This document shows positions 54,450 to 64,000 of a stretch of 64,000 nt of DNA, piece after piece. A model generated the notes under the pieces. The model saw only the letters and a list, made by a program, of their open reading frames with translations. It searched no databases and was not told where the DNA came from. The DNA is from Mycolicibacterium iranicum. Its GTDB lineage: Bacteria > Actinomycetota > Actinomycetes > Mycobacteriales > Mycobacteriaceae. The DNA lies in the NCBI RefSeq assembly GCF_014190915.1, contig NZ_JACHVU010000003.1, positions 434,001 to 498,000 on the forward strand, given 5' to 3'. Both the position numbers and the translations under genes were made by a program. Each line of letters starts with the position of its first letter. Within the stretch, counting starts at the first letter, position 1.

Positions 54450-55834
54450 CTCGGCCGGACAGGAAGCGGCCGGGCCGCCGCAAGCATCTCGACCCTGCGC
54501 GGCAGGCGGCGTTCGATGTCCTGCGCGCGGTGTCCGAGCGCGACGCCTATGCCAACCTGGCATTGCCCGCGATCCTGCGCGAGCGCGGGATCTCCGGACT
54601 GGACGCGGCTTTCGCGACCGAGTTGACCTACGGCACCTGCCGCAGCCGGGGGCTGTTGGATGCGGTCATCGCCGCCGCGGCGGGCCGGCCGGTGGACCGC
54701 ATCGATCCCGTGCTGCTGGACCTGCTGCGGCTGGGCAGTTACCAGGTGCTGCGCACCCGGGTCGACGACCACGCCGCGGTGTCCACCACCGTCGAGCAGG
54801 CGGGGCTCGAATTCGACACCGCGCGAGCCGGATTCGTCAACGGAGTGTTGCGCACCATCGCCCGGCGCGACGAGGCGTCCTGGGTCGAGGAGCTGGCACC
54901 GCCCGCCTCCCGCGATCCGGTCGGGCATCTGGCTTTCGTGCACGCCCACCCGCGGTGGGTGGGGCAGGCCTTCGCCGACGCGCTCGGCGCCCGCGCCGGC
55001 GAACTGGGCGCTCTGTTGGCCAGCGACGATTCCCGCCCGGTGGTGCATCTCGCGGCGCGGCCCGGTGCGATGACGGCGGCCGAGCTGGCGGAGCAGACCG
55101 GCGCGACGGTCGGCGACTACTCGCCGTATGCGGTGTACCTGCGTGACGGCGACCCCGGTGAACTGGCCGCGCTGCGAGACGGCCGCGCGCTCGTGCAGGA
55201 CGAGGGCAGCCAGCTGGTGGCCCGCGCCCTGACCCTGGCGCCACTGCAGGGTGCCGACGGGGGACGCTGGTTGGACCTGTGCGCCGGTCCCGGGGGCAAG
55301 ACTGCGCTGCTGGCCGCGCTCGGTCAGGACAGCGGTGCGTCGGTGACCGCGGTGGAACCAGCGCCCAGGCGTGCCGAGATGGTCGAGCAGAACACCGCGG
55401 GCCTGCCCGTCGAGGTCGTTCGCGTCGACGGTCGGGAGTCCGGGCTCACACCCGGGTTCGACCGGGTCCTCGTCGACGCCCCCTGCACCGGTCTGGGCGC
55501 GTTGCGCCGCCGCCCGGAGGCCCGCTGGCGGCGCCAGCCCGGCGATGTTCCGCAGCTGGCCAAGCTGCAGCGGGAACTGCTGGCCTCGGCGATCCGGCTC
55601 ACACGCCCCGGGGGTGTGGTGCTGTATGCGACGTGCTCGCCGCACCTGGCCGAGACCACGGGCGTGGTCGCCGACGCCCTGCGCCGGCATCCGGTCACGG
55701 CGCTGGACACCCGCGAGCTGTTCGCGCCCGCCGACGACACCGGCGAAGGCCCGTCGGTGCAGCTCTGGCCGCATCGGCACGGCACCGACGCGATGTTCGC
55801 CGCGGCGTTGCGGGTCGATCCCGCGGCCGGCTGA
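54446..55834 (+). CDS. rsmB: 16S rRNA m5C967 methyltransferase RsmB/Fmu
   Basis: RsmB methylates C967 of 16S rRNA with SAM. The 462-residue protein has an N-terminal NusB-like domain (about 15-160, [21 protein letters not shown]), then the Rossmann methyltransferase domain with [16 protein letters not shown] (SAM motif I), [18 protein letters not shown] (the PC motif with one catalytic Cys) and [11 protein letters not shown] (the TCS motif with the second Cys). The GTG at 54446 overlaps the fmt stop. It precedes rpe by 23 bp. Confidence 0.95.
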   Translation: MTRPDRKRPGRRKHLDPARQAAFDVLRAVSERDAYANLALPAILRERGISGLDAAFATELTYGTCRSRGLLDAVIAAAAGRPVDRIDPVLLDLLRLGSYQVLRTRVDDHAAVSTTVEQAGLEFDTARAGFVNGVLRTIARRDEASWVEELAPPASRDPVGHLAFVHAHPRWVGQAFADALGARAGELGALLASDDSRPVVHLAARPGAMTAAELAEQTGATVGDYSPYAVYLRDGDPGELAALRDGRALVQDEGSQLVARALTLAPLQGADGGRWLDLCAGPGGKTALLAALGQDSGASVTAVEPAPRRAEMVEQNTAGLPVEVVRVDGRESGLTPGFDRVLVDAPCTGLGALRRRPEARWRRQPGDVPQLAKLQRELLASAIRLTRPGGVVLYATCSPHLAETTGVVADALRRHPVTALDTRELFAPADDTGEGPSVQLWPHRHGTDAMFAAALRVDPAAG

Positions 55835-55857
55835 CGGAGCCCCGATAGGCTGAGCCA

Positions 55858-56535
55858 ATGCCTGCACCGCTCATCGCACCGTCGATCCTGGCCGCCGACT
55901 TCGCACGGCTGGCCGACGAGTCCGCCGCGGTCGAGGGCGCGGACTGGTTGCACGTCGACGTGATGGACAACCACTTCGTGCCGAACCTGACTCTCGGTCT
56001 GCCCGTGGTGGAGTCGCTGCTGAAGGTCACCGGCATCCCGATGGACTGCCACCTGATGATCGAGAACCCCGAGCGGTGGGCGCCGCCCTACGCCGAGGCG
56101 GGCGCCTACAACGTCACCATCCACGCCGAGGCCACCGACAACCCGGTCGCGGTGGCCCGCGACATCCGGGCCGCGGGCGCCAAGGCGGGCCTGTCGGTGA
56201 AGCCGGGCACCCCGATCGACCCCTATCTGGAGATCCTGCGCGACTTCGACACGCTGCTCATCATGTCGGTCGAACCGGGCTTCGGCGGCCAGAAGTTCAT
56301 CGCCGAGGTGCTTCCCAAGGTCGGCATCGCGCGACGGCTGGTCGACTCCGGTGAGCTGAACATCGTCATCGAGATCGACGGCGGCATCAACGCTGACACG
56401 ATCGAGGCCGCGGCCGAGGCCGGGGTGGACTGCTTCGTCGCCGGCTCGGCGGTCTACAGCGCCGAGGACCCCGCCGCCGCGGTCGAGGCTCTGCGCAGAC
56501 AGGCCGCCTCGGCGTCCTCGCACCTGACGCTGTGA
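55858..56535 (+). CDS. rpe: Ribulose-phosphate 3-epimerase
   Basis: Rpe interconverts ribulose-5-P and xylulose-5-P in the pentose phosphate pathway. The 225-residue TIM barrel has [28 protein letters not shown] (catalytic Asp and metal His), [22 protein letters not shown] and [11 protein letters not shown] (second catalytic Asp). The start is the ATG at 55858. It overlaps ribD by 4 bp; ribulose-5-P is also a riboflavin precursor, so the placement beside ribD is functionally apt. Confidence 0.97.
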   Translation: MPAPLIAPSILAADFARLADESAAVEGADWLHVDVMDNHFVPNLTLGLPVVESLLKVTGIPMDCHLMIENPERWAPPYAEAGAYNVTIHAEATDNPVAVARDIRAAGAKAGLSVKPGTPIDPYLEILRDFDTLLIMSVEPGFGGQKFIAEVLPKVGIARRLVDSGELNIVIEIDGGINADTIEAAAEAGVDCFVAGSAVYSAEDPAAAVEALRRQAASASSHLTL

Positions 56536-57533
56536 ACCACGAGGCCGCGATGGCCGCGGCCATCGAGCAATCCGACCGGGTCAAGGGTCGGACCTACCCG
56601 AATCCCCCTGTGGGCGCGGTGATCCTGGATCGTGACGGCCAGATCGCCGGGGTCGGCGCGACGGCGCCTACCGGCGGTCCGCACGCCGAGATCGTCGCTT
56701 TGCGGCGGGCGGGGGAGCGGGCCGCCGGCGGCACCGCGGTGGTGACCCTGGAACCCTGCAACCACTTCGGGCGCACTCCGCCGTGTGTCGACGCCCTGCT
56801 CGCCGCCGGCGTCGCCGAGGTCGCGTTCGCCGTCGCCGACCCGAACCCGGTGGCGGCCGGCGGAACGGCACGGCTCACCGAATCGGGCGTCCTGGTCCAC
56901 CCCGGAGTGTTGTCCGATGCCGTTGCGGGTGGGCCGCTGCGGGAGTGGCTGCACAAGCAGCGCACCGGAATGCCGCACGTGACGTGGAAATTCGCGGCCA
57001 GCGTGGACGGTCGCAGTGCGGCGGCTGACGGCACGAGCAAGTGGATCACCGGGGAGGCCGCGCGGGCCGACGTACACCGCAGGCGCGCGGCCGCCGATGC
57101 GATCATTGCCGGCACCGGCACCGTGTTCGCCGACGACCCGGCGCTGACGGCGCGGCTGCCCGACGGCAGCCTCGCCGACCACCAGCCGTTGCGGGTGGTC
57201 GTCGGTATGCGTGAGATCTCGCCTGACGCAACGGTTCTCAACGACGATTCGCGCACGATGGTGATCCGCACCCGGGACCCGCACGAGGTGGTCCAGGCGT
57301 TGTCCGACCGCACCGACATCCTGCTCGAAGGCGGCCCGACGCTGGCCGGTGCCTTCCTGCGTGCCGGTGTGATCGACCGGATCCTGGCCTATGTGGCCCC
57401 GATCCTGCTGGGCGGACCCGTCATGGCCGTCGACGAGGTGGGTGTGTCGAGTATCACCCAGGCGCACCGGTGGCGATTCGACGGGACGCAGGCGCTGGGG
57501 TCCGACATGCTCCTGAGCCTCGTTCAGCACTGA
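56532..57533 (+). CDS. ribD: Bifunctional riboflavin deaminase / reductase
   Basis: RibD deaminates and then reduces the early riboflavin intermediate. Residues about 1-145 are the zinc deaminase domain (PHAEIVAL, then [12 protein letters not shown] for zinc); residues about 146-333 are the NADPH-dependent reductase ([47 protein letters not shown]). The start is a GTG inside the rpe stop. The 180 bp after the stop hold small dyads (57535-57545; 57603-57615) but no T-tract terminator. Confidence 0.95.
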   Translation: MNHEAAMAAAIEQSDRVKGRTYPNPPVGAVILDRDGQIAGVGATAPTGGPHAEIVALRRAGERAAGGTAVVTLEPCNHFGRTPPCVDALLAAGVAEVAFAVADPNPVAAGGTARLTESGVLVHPGVLSDAVAGGPLREWLHKQRTGMPHVTWKFAASVDGRSAAADGTSKWITGEAARADVHRRRAAADAIIAGTGTVFADDPALTARLPDGSLADHQPLRVVVGMREISPDATVLNDDSRTMVIRTRDPHEVVQALSDRTDILLEGGPTLAGAFLRAGVIDRILAYVAPILLGGPVMAVDEVGVSSITQAHRWRFDGTQALGSDMLLSLVQH

Positions 57534-57713
57534 CAGCGGACCGCTTGTGATGCAATCGTTTTCGACTGTTCACCTGATGTTTGCGTGCGATATGTCACAC
57601 CGGGCCCGCCGGGCCGTGGACCCCGGATCCCGTCGAAGTCGTCGGTAGACTCGAAAGGAATTCGCGCTTTCACCGAAGAGTTGCGCATGAAAGCACGAGC
57701 AAAGGAAAAGCCC

Positions 57714-57863
57714 ATGACTGCATTGCAGGACTGGATCGGCATCAACCCCGTCGACGCCGTCACCGGCGCGATCCGGGACGTCTGGCGGGAACTGACCTCC
57801 GGCGAGGCCGAGCAGACCGTCGAAGAACCTCAGCTGATGGGCCGCGGGCTCGAGCGCTGCTGA
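57714..57863 (+). CDS. Small hypothetical protein, 49 residues
   Basis: A short gene starting at the ATG 57714, preceded by AAGGA with about seven-base spacing. The product ([18 protein letters not shown]...) has a compact amphipathic stretch and an acidic middle, and its third codon positions are strongly GC-biased like true genes here, which supports coding. It matches no family I recognise. An in-frame ATG at 57687 would add nine basic residues. Its last 34 bp overlap the 3' end of the convergent P55 gene. A possible -10 (TAGACT, 57646-57651) lies upstream. Confidence 0.55.
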   Translation: MTALQDWIGINPVDAVTGAIRDVWRELTSGEAEQTVEEPQLMGRGLERC

Positions 57864-59416
57864 GGCTCGCCCGCCGGCTCGTCGGCATGCTGGTGCTTGC
57901 CGGCGATCAGCAGGCCCAGCAGCGCACCCACCACGCAGACCACCGCGGTGATCGTGAAGATCTCCCCGTACTGCAGCACGTAGGCCTCCCGCACCCGGGC
58001 CGCCTCCGCGGTCAGCCGCTCGGCCAGGGAGTTGCCGCCGGTGCTGGCGGGCAGCTCGGCGAGGTGCTGGTTGAAGCGGTACAGGCCCCACGCTGACAGC
58101 GCGGCGATGCCGATGAGCATGCCGATCATGCGGGCGACCACCACCGACGCCGACGCGATGCCGTGCTGGGCGGCCGGGACCACCCGTAGCGTCGCCGAGG
58201 TCAGAGGACCGATGACCAGGCCGAGGCCCAGGCCGGCGATCGCCAGGTCGGTGTCGAACGTCGGGAGTTCCACGATGCCCAGGTCGTGGTGGTCGGTCAG
58301 CACACCGATCGTCCAGTGGGAGACCAGCCAGTAACCCCAGGCGGCGAGGATCAGGCCCACGAAGACCACGATGCGGTCGCCGATCCTGGTGGCCAGCCAA
58401 CCACCGACCAGCGCGCCGATCGGGAGGGCGCCGAGGAACCACAGAAGCATGAAGACCGCTTCGCTCTGCTCTTTGCCGAGCACGCCCTGGGCGAACAGTT
58501 CGATGTTGACCAGGGTCACCATCAGCGCGGCGCCGGCGCACAGCGAGGCGCCCAGACCCGCCAGGAACGGCCGGAACCGCACCCCGGCCGGCTCGATGAG
58601 CCGGGTCGAGGCGAACTTCTCCCACACGAAGAACGCGACCGCGGCGACCGCGGCGGCCAGCAGGACCGGGAGCCCGTAGCTCGGCAGCACCTGCTTGCCG
58701 TCCGGGGTCTGGTTGTAGAGCCCGACGACGGCCAGCCCCAGGGCCAGGGCCAGCAGCAGGCCGCCCACCACGTCGACCTTCTCGGTCGGGTCGTCCTTGG
58801 AGCGGCCGGGCAGGCTGAAGTGGATCATCACCATCGCCAGCGCCGCCAGCGGCACGTTGACCCAGAAGACCGCCTGCCAGTGGCTGAACAGCGCCACCAG
58901 CGCGACGCCGTAGAGCGGGCCCAGCACGCTGCCGAGTTCCTGGGCGGCGCCGACGCCGCCGAGAACGGCCGCACGGTTGCGGCTGACCCACAGGTCGGCT
59001 GCCAGGGCCAGCGTGACCGGGAGCAGAGCGCCACTGGCGGCTCCCTGCACGGCGCGACCGATGACCATCGGGACGAGATCGGTGGACAACGCGGTGATCA
59101 CCGACCCGGCGGCGAAGGTGGCCAGGCTGACCTGGATCAGCATCTTGCGGCCGAACCGGTCCGAGGCGCGGCCGAGCAGCGGCATCGCCGCGATGTAACC
59201 CAGCAGGTAGCTGGTGATGATCGGCGTCACGCGCTGGATCTCGTTGATGGCGATGCCGACGTCGAACATGATGTCGCGGATCACCGAGATGACGACGTAG
59301 GTGTCGAGTGCGCCCAGCATCACCGCGAGGCTGCCCGCGCTGATGGCCAGCCAGCGGTTGGTGGCTCCGCGTGGCGCTTCTGCCGTGGTGGTCTCCGGGG
59401 CCGGGGTCCGGTGCAT
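57830..59416 (-). CDS. p55: P55-type major facilitator efflux / lipid transporter
   Basis: A 528-residue MFS protein with about 14 helices. Motif A appears as [14 protein letters not shown] after the second helix, and motif C-like glycines (GSVLGPLYG) after the fifth. Together with lprG, whose stop overlaps its start by one base (TGATG), this matches the mycobacterial Rv1410c-Rv1411c operon, which moves triacylglycerides and other lipids across the envelope and affects drug tolerance. I chose the ATG at 59416 because the lprG coupling favours it; the frame is also open to 59455. Confidence 0.93.
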   Translation of the reverse strand: MHRTPAPETTTAEAPRGATNRWLAISAGSLAVMLGALDTYVVISVIRDIMFDVGIAINEIQRVTPIITSYLLGYIAAMPLLGRASDRFGRKMLIQVSLATFAAGSVITALSTDLVPMVIGRAVQGAASGALLPVTLALAADLWVSRNRAAVLGGVGAAQELGSVLGPLYGVALVALFSHWQAVFWVNVPLAALAMVMIHFSLPGRSKDDPTEKVDVVGGLLLALALGLAVVGLYNQTPDGKQVLPSYGLPVLLAAAVAAVAFFVWEKFASTRLIEPAGVRFRPFLAGLGASLCAGAALMVTLVNIELFAQGVLGKEQSEAVFMLLWFLGALPIGALVGGWLATRIGDRIVVFVGLILAAWGYWLVSHWTIGVLTDHHDLGIVELPTFDTDLAIAGLGLGLVIGPLTSATLRVVPAAQHGIASASVVVARMIGMLIGIAALSAWGLYRFNQHLAELPASTGGNSLAERLTAEAARVREAYVLQYGEIFTITAVVCVVGALLGLLIAGKHQHADEPAGEPQQRSSPRPIS

Positions 59417-60120
59417 CACGCCGCAGGTTTGTCGACGGTCACCGGCTCGCCCCACTTCGACAGCGTCATCGTGACGCTGTTGCCGGGGCTGGGCTCCAAA
59501 CGCGCCTGCATCAGCTCGTGGTCACCCTCTTCGGTGACCCATGCGGTGCCGGGCACCGGTCCGGTGGCGCCGATCTGGGGCGCGATCTTGTTGACCGCGT
59601 CCGCGCTGACCTCACCGGTGATCCGCACGGTCTGGGTGCCCTCGACGGTCTCGCGTCCGTCGGAGGTCGGATTCGAGAAGTTCGCGAGCACGTTGGCCAG
59701 GCCGACGTCGGGGTTCAGGATGGCCGCGACGTCGTAGATGTCCGACGCAGGTCCGAAGTTCGACAGCGCACCGCCCGCGGTGATGGCCGCGTAGAGGTCC
59801 CCGTCGGAGACCACGAACTCGACGTCGTTGAGCCGCTGGCCGAGGAAGACGATGTTGGCGGTGCCCTTGGCCGCGACGGCGGGGGCCTGCGTCAGGTCCC
59901 CTTCGAGGGATTCGACGGGCAGTTCGGCGATCTGGCCCTGCACGGACAGTTTCAGGTGGGCGCTGGTCTGCGCCTTGGTCGTCTCGCTCGACTCCTTCAG
60001 CAGGGTCGTGGCGTCCGGCAGATCCGTCCCGGAGTCCTCAGAAGACGAGCCGGAACATCCTGCGACAAGGGCGACGACGGCAAAAAGGGCGGCGAAGATC
60101 GCCAACAGGCGGGTCTGCAT
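59416..60120 (-). CDS. lprG: LprG lipoprotein, lipid carrier
   Basis: LprG binds triacylated glycolipids and carries them between inner membrane and outer envelope with P55. The 234-residue protein has a lipoprotein signal ending LVAGC (Cys at about residue 23) and a LppX/LprG fold domain: [43 protein letters not shown] and a late PVPGTAWV. The ATG at 60120 starts the signal peptide; the open frame further upstream to 60267 is not needed. The gap to the next gene (60121-60224) contains a GGGGCGCGCCCC palindrome at 60162-60173. Confidence 0.95.
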   Translation of the reverse strand: MQTRLLAIFAALFAVVALVAGCSGSSSEDSGTDLPDATTLLKESSETTKAQTSAHLKLSVQGQIAELPVESLEGDLTQAPAVAAKGTANIVFLGQRLNDVEFVVSDGDLYAAITAGGALSNFGPASDIYDVAAILNPDVGLANVLANFSNPTSDGRETVEGTQTVRITGEVSADAVNKIAPQIGATGPVPGTAWVTEEGDHELMQARLEPSPGNSVTMTLSKWGEPVTVDKPAA

Positions 60121-60224
60121 GCCTGCATCGTAGAGGGTGCGCAGGGACGAACGTGCGCTCCGGGGCGCGCCCCCCGCCGCCGAAGTGGTGTCCGAGCTGC
60201 GCCTTTGGGGTTTCTGACGGGTGT

Positions 60225-61904
60225 TCAGATGATGGGCGGATCGTCGGGCCGGAGCACCCGCAGCCACCGGTAGCCGTACGCGTCCAACCGCATCTCCGCA
60301 CCGCCGCCGTCATCGAGGGGAAATTCGGCGCGGCCGTCGAGGAGGTCCACGAGCACCGAACCCGGCGGGACGTCGGTCAGCGTCAGCGGCACCAGGCAGC
60401 CGTCGGCGCTGAAGTTGTGCAGGCCCACCATCGCCCAGCCGGACGGTTCGCGGCACACATGGGCCAGCACGGCGGGGTTCGGCTGATCGAGGACCTCCAC
60501 GGTGGACCAGCCGATCTCCGGCTGCTGCCGGTAGGTGTAGACGAGGTCGCGGATGAACCACCAGAAGGACCGATGGTCGTGGCGTTGATCGGCGACGTTG
60601 ACCCGTTCCGGGCTGTAGAGCCCGTCGGGCAGCGGCCGGGGCAGCCGCCGCGCGGACGCCGTCGAGAAGCCTGCGTTGTCACCGGAGGTCCACTGCATCG
60701 GGGAGCGGACCGCCAAACGGCCGGGGATGTCCAGGTTCTCGGCCATGCCGATCTCCTCGCCGTAGAACAGCACAGGTGTGCCGGGCAGCGAGAACGCCAG
60801 CGAATAGACCATCCGCATGCGGCGCTCGTCACCGCCGAGCATGGCAGGCAGCCGCCGGCGCAGACCTCGCCCGTAGAGCTGCATGTCGGGATCGGGCCCG
60901 AACGCGTCGAACACCTCCTGACGTTCGGAATCGCTCAGCTTGTCGAGGGTGAGCTCGTCGTGGTTGCGGACGAAGTTGGCCCATTGACTGGTGACGTCGA
61001 GGGCCGGCCGGTCTCGCAGCGCCTGGGCGAGCGTCGACGCGTCGGCGCGAGCCAGGGACAGATACAGGTGCTGCATGCCGATGAAGTCGAACTGCATGTT
61101 CAGACCATCGCCGTCCGGGCCTCCGAAAAAGGTCTTCTGATCCTCGTATTCGACGTTGACCTCGCCGAGCAGCACCGCATCACCGAGCCTGCGGGTGATG
61201 AAGCTGCGGACGTCGCAGAGGTATTCGTAGGGGTCGAAGACACCGGGGTCGCCCGGAGCGCCGTCGCGCGCGAACAGGAACGGCACCGCATCGACGCGGA
61301 AGCCGGAGACACCGAGCTGCAGCCAGAACCCCAGCGTGCGCGAAATCTCCTCCTGCACTTTCGGATTGGCGATGTTCAGGTCGGGTTGGTGTTTGTAGAA
61401 GTGGTGCAGGTACCACTCGCCGGTCTTGGGGTCGCGCTCCCACAGGCTGTCTTCCTGATCGGGGAAGACGACGTCTGCGGAGGTGTCGGGCGGCTCGCTG
61501 TCGGTCCAGACGTAGTAGTCGCGGTACGCGTCGTCGGTGCTGCGGCGTGCGGACTTGAACCACGGGTGGGCATCGGAGGTGTGGTTCATCACGAAGTCGA
61601 CGATGACCCGGATGCCGCTCGCGCGTGCGGTCCGGATCAGCTCGACGAAGTCCCCGAGCGTGCCCAATCGCGGATCCACGCCGAAGAAGTCGGTGATGTC
61701 GTAGCCGTCGTCCTTGCGGGCGGTGGGATACAGCGGCATCAACCACAGGCACGTGATGCCCAGGTCGGCGAGGTACTCGATGCGCTCGGTCATGCCGCGG
61801 ATGTCGCCGGTGCCGTCGCCGTTCCAGTCGTAGAAGGTCTCGATGTCGGCGCAGTAGACGACGGCGTTCTTCCACCACAGGTCGCCCGTCTCGATCTTCC
61901 TCAC
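60225..61904 (-). CDS. GH13-family alpha-glucan enzyme, TreS-like
   Basis: A 559-residue GH13 enzyme. Domain A shows VVYCADIETFYDWNGDGTGD, VIVDFVMNHTSDAHPWF, GFRVDAVPF (nucleophile Asp), LLGEVNVE (acid/base Glu) and VRNHDE (third Asp). The DWNGDGTGD calcium loop and MNHTS segment resemble trehalose synthase and its alpha-glucosidase relatives; the C-terminal beta domain (about 475-559) is also present. Trehalose/maltose interconversion or glucan hydrolysis is likely, but specificity cannot be read here. The GTG start lies four bases inside the stop of the LLM oxidoreductase, so the two are coupled. Confidence 0.87.
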   Translation of the reverse strand: MRKIETGDLWWKNAVVYCADIETFYDWNGDGTGDIRGMTERIEYLADLGITCLWLMPLYPTARKDDGYDITDFFGVDPRLGTLGDFVELIRTARASGIRVIVDFVMNHTSDAHPWFKSARRSTDDAYRDYYVWTDSEPPDTSADVVFPDQEDSLWERDPKTGEWYLHHFYKHQPDLNIANPKVQEEISRTLGFWLQLGVSGFRVDAVPFLFARDGAPGDPGVFDPYEYLCDVRSFITRRLGDAVLLGEVNVEYEDQKTFFGGPDGDGLNMQFDFIGMQHLYLSLARADASTLAQALRDRPALDVTSQWANFVRNHDELTLDKLSDSERQEVFDAFGPDPDMQLYGRGLRRRLPAMLGGDERRMRMVYSLAFSLPGTPVLFYGEEIGMAENLDIPGRLAVRSPMQWTSGDNAGFSTASARRLPRPLPDGLYSPERVNVADQRHDHRSFWWFIRDLVYTYRQQPEIGWSTVEVLDQPNPAVLAHVCREPSGWAMVGLHNFSADGCLVPLTLTDVPPGSVLVDLLDGRAEFPLDDGGGAEMRLDAYGYRWLRVLRPDDPPII

Positions 61905-62881
61905 GCCGGAACCCCCGGCGCCGTCGGCGAGAGCTGGGGCAGCACGTGCTCGCCGAAGGCATCGATGAACGCCGTCTGCTGCTGTCCGACGAAGTGCAGA
62001 TAGAGCTCGTCCCAGCCCTGCTCGACGTAGTCGTTGAGCCATGCGGCGTGCTGGGCCAGATCGCTGGAGACGCGCACCGACTGGTGGACCTGCTCGACGG
62101 TGACGTTCTCGCCGATGGTGTCGAACGCCTCCACGGTCTCGATATCCCACGACACCGGGGGAACGAACACGTTGTTGCGCCACTGGTCGTGGGCGATGGC
62201 GGAGGCTTCCTCCTCGGTCGGCGCCCAGCTCAGGTGGATCTGCAGTCGCGCAGGCCCGCGACCGCCCGCGCCGCGGTAGGCGTCGAGCACCTCCTGCAGT
62301 CGGTCGGCGGGTTGGTTGACGGTGATCAGCGCGTCGGCCCACGCGGCATGGCGTGCTGCGGTGGCCGGTGTGACCGCGGGGCCGACGAGGTCGGGGACGC
62401 GGTCCGGCAGCGTCCACAGCCGCGCGCGGTTGACCTCGATCAGCCCCTCGTGGCTCACCTCCTCACCCCGCAGCAGCCGGCGGATCACGTCGACGCATTC
62501 GACGAGGCGCTGATCCCTGACCTCCTTGCGGGGCCAGGCGTCGCCGGTGATCCGCTCGTTGGAGGCCTCACCCGATCCGAGGGCCGCCCAGAACCGCCCG
62601 GGGAACATCTGGGCCAGCGTGGCGATCGCCTGCGCGATGATCGCCGGGTGGTACCGCTGACCGGGAGCGTTGACCACACCGAAGGGCAAATTGGTCGTCG
62701 CCAGGGCGGCGCCGAGGAACGACCATGCGAAGCCCGACTCGTTCTGGCGTTCACTCCACGGACTGAAATGGTCCGAGGACATGCCGGCGGTGAAACCCGC
62801 GCGTTCGGCGTGTTGAACATCACGCAGCAGCTGCGCCGGCGGAATCTGTTCGTGGGAGCAGTGGAAACCGATGACCGTCAT
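61901..62881 (-). CDS. Luciferase-like (LLM) flavin/F420-dependent oxidoreductase
   Basis: A 326-residue TIM-barrel oxidoreductase of the luciferase-like superfamily: VIGFHCSHEQIPP at the start, MSSDHFSPWS, WSFLGAALATTNLPFGV, RYHPAIIAQAIATLAQMFPGR and GSGEASNERITG, the typical N-terminal half of these proteins. The cofactor may be FMN or F420; both occur in mycobacteria. It leads a two-gene operon with the GH13 enzyme, a pairing with no obvious metabolic logic. The ATG at 62881 is divergent from ribE with 43 bp between starts. Confidence 0.88.
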   Translation of the reverse strand: MTVIGFHCSHEQIPPAQLLRDVQHAERAGFTAGMSSDHFSPWSERQNESGFAWSFLGAALATTNLPFGVVNAPGQRYHPAIIAQAIATLAQMFPGRFWAALGSGEASNERITGDAWPRKEVRDQRLVECVDVIRRLLRGEEVSHEGLIEVNRARLWTLPDRVPDLVGPAVTPATAARHAAWADALITVNQPADRLQEVLDAYRGAGGRGPARLQIHLSWAPTEEEASAIAHDQWRNNVFVPPVSWDIETVEAFDTIGENVTVEQVHQSVRVSSDLAQHAAWLNDYVEQGWDELYLHFVGQQQTAFIDAFGEHVLPQLSPTAPGVPA

Positions 62882-62924
62882 GGGCGCGGCATACCCGCTG
62901 GCCGCGAAGTCTAGGCTGGTCTGC

Positions 62925-63545
62925 GTGTTCACCGGAATCGTCGAAGAGCTGGGCGAAGTGGTCGGCAAGGAGAACCTCGGCGACTCGGCCCGCCTGATGA
63001 TCCGCGGCCCGGTCGTGACCTCGGATGCCGGGCACGGCGACTCGATCGCCGTGAACGGCGTGTGCCTGACCGTCGTCGACGTGCTCGCCGACGGGTCGTT
63101 CACCGCCGACGTCATGGACGAGACGCTCAACCGCTCCAGCCTGCGCGGCGTGGACGTCGGCGCTCGCGTGAACCTGGAGCGCGCCGCGGCCCTCAACAGC
63201 CGCCTCGGCGGCCACATCGTCCAGGGCCACGTGGACGGCACCGGGCACGTCGTCTCCCGGACCCCGTCCGAGCACTGGACGGTGGTCCGGATCGCGCTGC
63301 CGGCCGCCCTGACCCGGTATGTCGTCCACAAGGGGTCGATCACGGTCGACGGGGTGTCGCTGACCGTGTCCGGGCTCGGACCCGACTGGTTCGAGGTGTC
63401 GCTGATCCCGACGACGCTGGGGCTGACCACCCTCGGTCACGCCGAGGTGGGTGCGCACGTCAACCTCGAGGTCGACGTCATCGCCAAGTACGTCGAGCGG
63501 TTGCTGACCCAGCAGAATGCGCCGACGGACCAGGACGCGTCCTGA
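62925..63545 (+). CDS. ribE: Riboflavin synthase, alpha chain
   Basis: RibE dismutates two 6,7-dimethyl-8-ribityllumazine molecules to riboflavin. The 206-residue chain has two lumazine-binding repeats: the first begins MFTGIVEELGEV (here from a GTG), with AVNGVCLTVVDV; the second, from about residue 98, has LGGHIVQGHVDGTG and ITVDGVSLTVSG. The GTG at 62925 is the family-standard start. It is followed after 94 bp by ribBA. Confidence 0.96.
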   Translation: MFTGIVEELGEVVGKENLGDSARLMIRGPVVTSDAGHGDSIAVNGVCLTVVDVLADGSFTADVMDETLNRSSLRGVDVGARVNLERAAALNSRLGGHIVQGHVDGTGHVVSRTPSEHWTVVRIALPAALTRYVVHKGSITVDGVSLTVSGLGPDWFEVSLIPTTLGLTTLGHAEVGAHVNLEVDVIAKYVERLLTQQNAPTDQDAS

Positions 63546-63602
63546 CCGGCGCGCAATAACCGGCGTCGTCCCGTGGTTCATACTGATGGGTATCGAACGT
63601 GG

Positions 63603-63620
63603 TTCCGGCGCCGGAACCGG
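63603..63620 (+). promoter_or_regulatory. 18-bp perfect palindrome in the ribBA leader
   Basis: GGTTCCGGCGCCGGAACC is a perfect dyad (9-bp arms) ending about 20 bp before the ribBA ATG, just upstream of the AAGGTGG ribosome-binding region (63624-63630). As RNA it could form a strong hairpin, as DNA an operator. A typical FMN riboswitch aptamer is not visible. Confidence 0.5.
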
Positions 63621-63639
63621 CAAGGTGGTGGGTGAGGAT

Positions 63640-64000
63640 GACGAGGCTGGATTCGGTCGAGCGCGCGGTCGCTGACATCGCCGCGGGCAAGGCCGTGGTC
63701 GTCATCGACGACGAGGATCGCGAGAACGAAGGCGACCTGATCTTCGCCGCCGAGAAGGCCACCCCCGAGCTGGTGGCGTTCATGGTCCGCTACACCTCCG
63801 GCTACCTGTGTGTTCCGCTGGACGGCGACATCTGCGACCGACTCGGCCTGCTGCCGATGTATGCGGTCAACCAGGACAAGCACGGCACCGCCTACACCGT
63901 CACCGTGGACGCGAAAAAGGGCGTGGGAACCGGTATCTCGGCGATGGACCGGGCCACGACCATGCGGCTGCTGGCCGACCCCGAGGCCGTCGCCGACGAT
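63640..64000 (+). CDS. ribBA: RibBA / DHBP synthase, 3' end cut by the window
   Basis: The N-terminal RibB domain converts ribulose-5-P to 3,4-dihydroxy-2-butanone-4-P; the GTP cyclohydrolase II domain (RibA) would follow beyond the window. The 120 visible residues include the acidic metal loop [38 protein letters not shown] and [13 protein letters not shown]. The ATG at 63640 gives the N-terminus [11 protein letters not shown] that I recall for mycobacterial RibBA; a GTG at 63634 would add two residues. Whether the RibA half is present cannot be judged here. Confidence 0.94.

Noticed and set aside
53777..55867. 696-codon minus-strand open frame across fmt and rsmB
   Set aside because: It is antisense to two clear genes with catalytic motifs.
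60162..60173. GGGGCGCGCCCC as a terminator between the GH13 gene and lprG
   Set aside because: No T-tract follows on either strand and the dyad leaves no loop.

Overview
The window is a GC-rich, densely coded chromosomal segment from a mycobacterium, most likely a rapid-growing Mycolicibacterium-type species. This rests on gene order and protein character: mIHF, LprG-P55, a PyrR-led pyr operon, a 13E12-type HNH protein, many GTG starts and 1-8 bp overlaps between neighbouring genes. No rRNA, tRNA, CRISPR array, insertion sequence or prophage was seen. I had no searches, so family names come from motifs and gene order.

Layout. (1) 1-13217, mostly + strand: end of alaS, ruvX, mltG, aroE, an A24 peptidase, then aroC-aroK-aroB, pepQ, efp and nusB. 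Where Mycobacterium tuberculosis has aroQ between aroB and pepQ, this window has a minus-strand GAF-GGDEF-GAF protein; no aroQ was found anywhere here. (2) 13294-16655: a CitE-like lyase, a DUF222/HNH protein and a serine beta-lactamase-fold hydrolase. (3) 16755-25442: the complete pyrimidine operon, PyrR-binding leader then pyrR-pyrB-pyrC-membrane protein-carA-carB-pyrF. The pyrF gene carries a 4 x 15 bp in-frame minisatellite. (4) 25870-29841: mihF-gmk-rpoZ-coaBC-metK, closed by a strong intrinsic terminator. (5) 29928-34035: a GT-C-type membrane protein facing a flavin monooxygenase/esterase pair.

(6) 34146-48316 is the unusual part. A TIM-barrel protein and a membrane-anchored EEP-family protein converge on a 1335-residue protein that fuses a polytopic flippase-like domain to an adenylation, carrier (PCP) and thioesterase module. 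Divergent from it runs a tight six-gene unit: GT2, GT2, DUF998 membrane protein, GH16 lipoprotein, GT2, and a 751-residue polytopic membrane protein. A minus-strand condensation/PapA-like acyltransferase closes the block. I infer a cell-surface glycan system in which one membrane protein may couple acyl activation to export. From memory, M. tuberculosis has esterases, then a YhhN-like gene and priA here, so the block looks inserted between conserved markers.

(7) 48368-57533, + strand: YhhN, priA (with degenerate helicase motifs), DUF2207-LemA, fmt-rsmB-rpe-ribD. (8) 57714-64000: a small 49-codon gene, then on the minus strand P55-lprG (envelope lipid transport) and a GH13 enzyme paired with a luciferase-like oxidoreductase, and on the + strand ribE and the start of ribBA.
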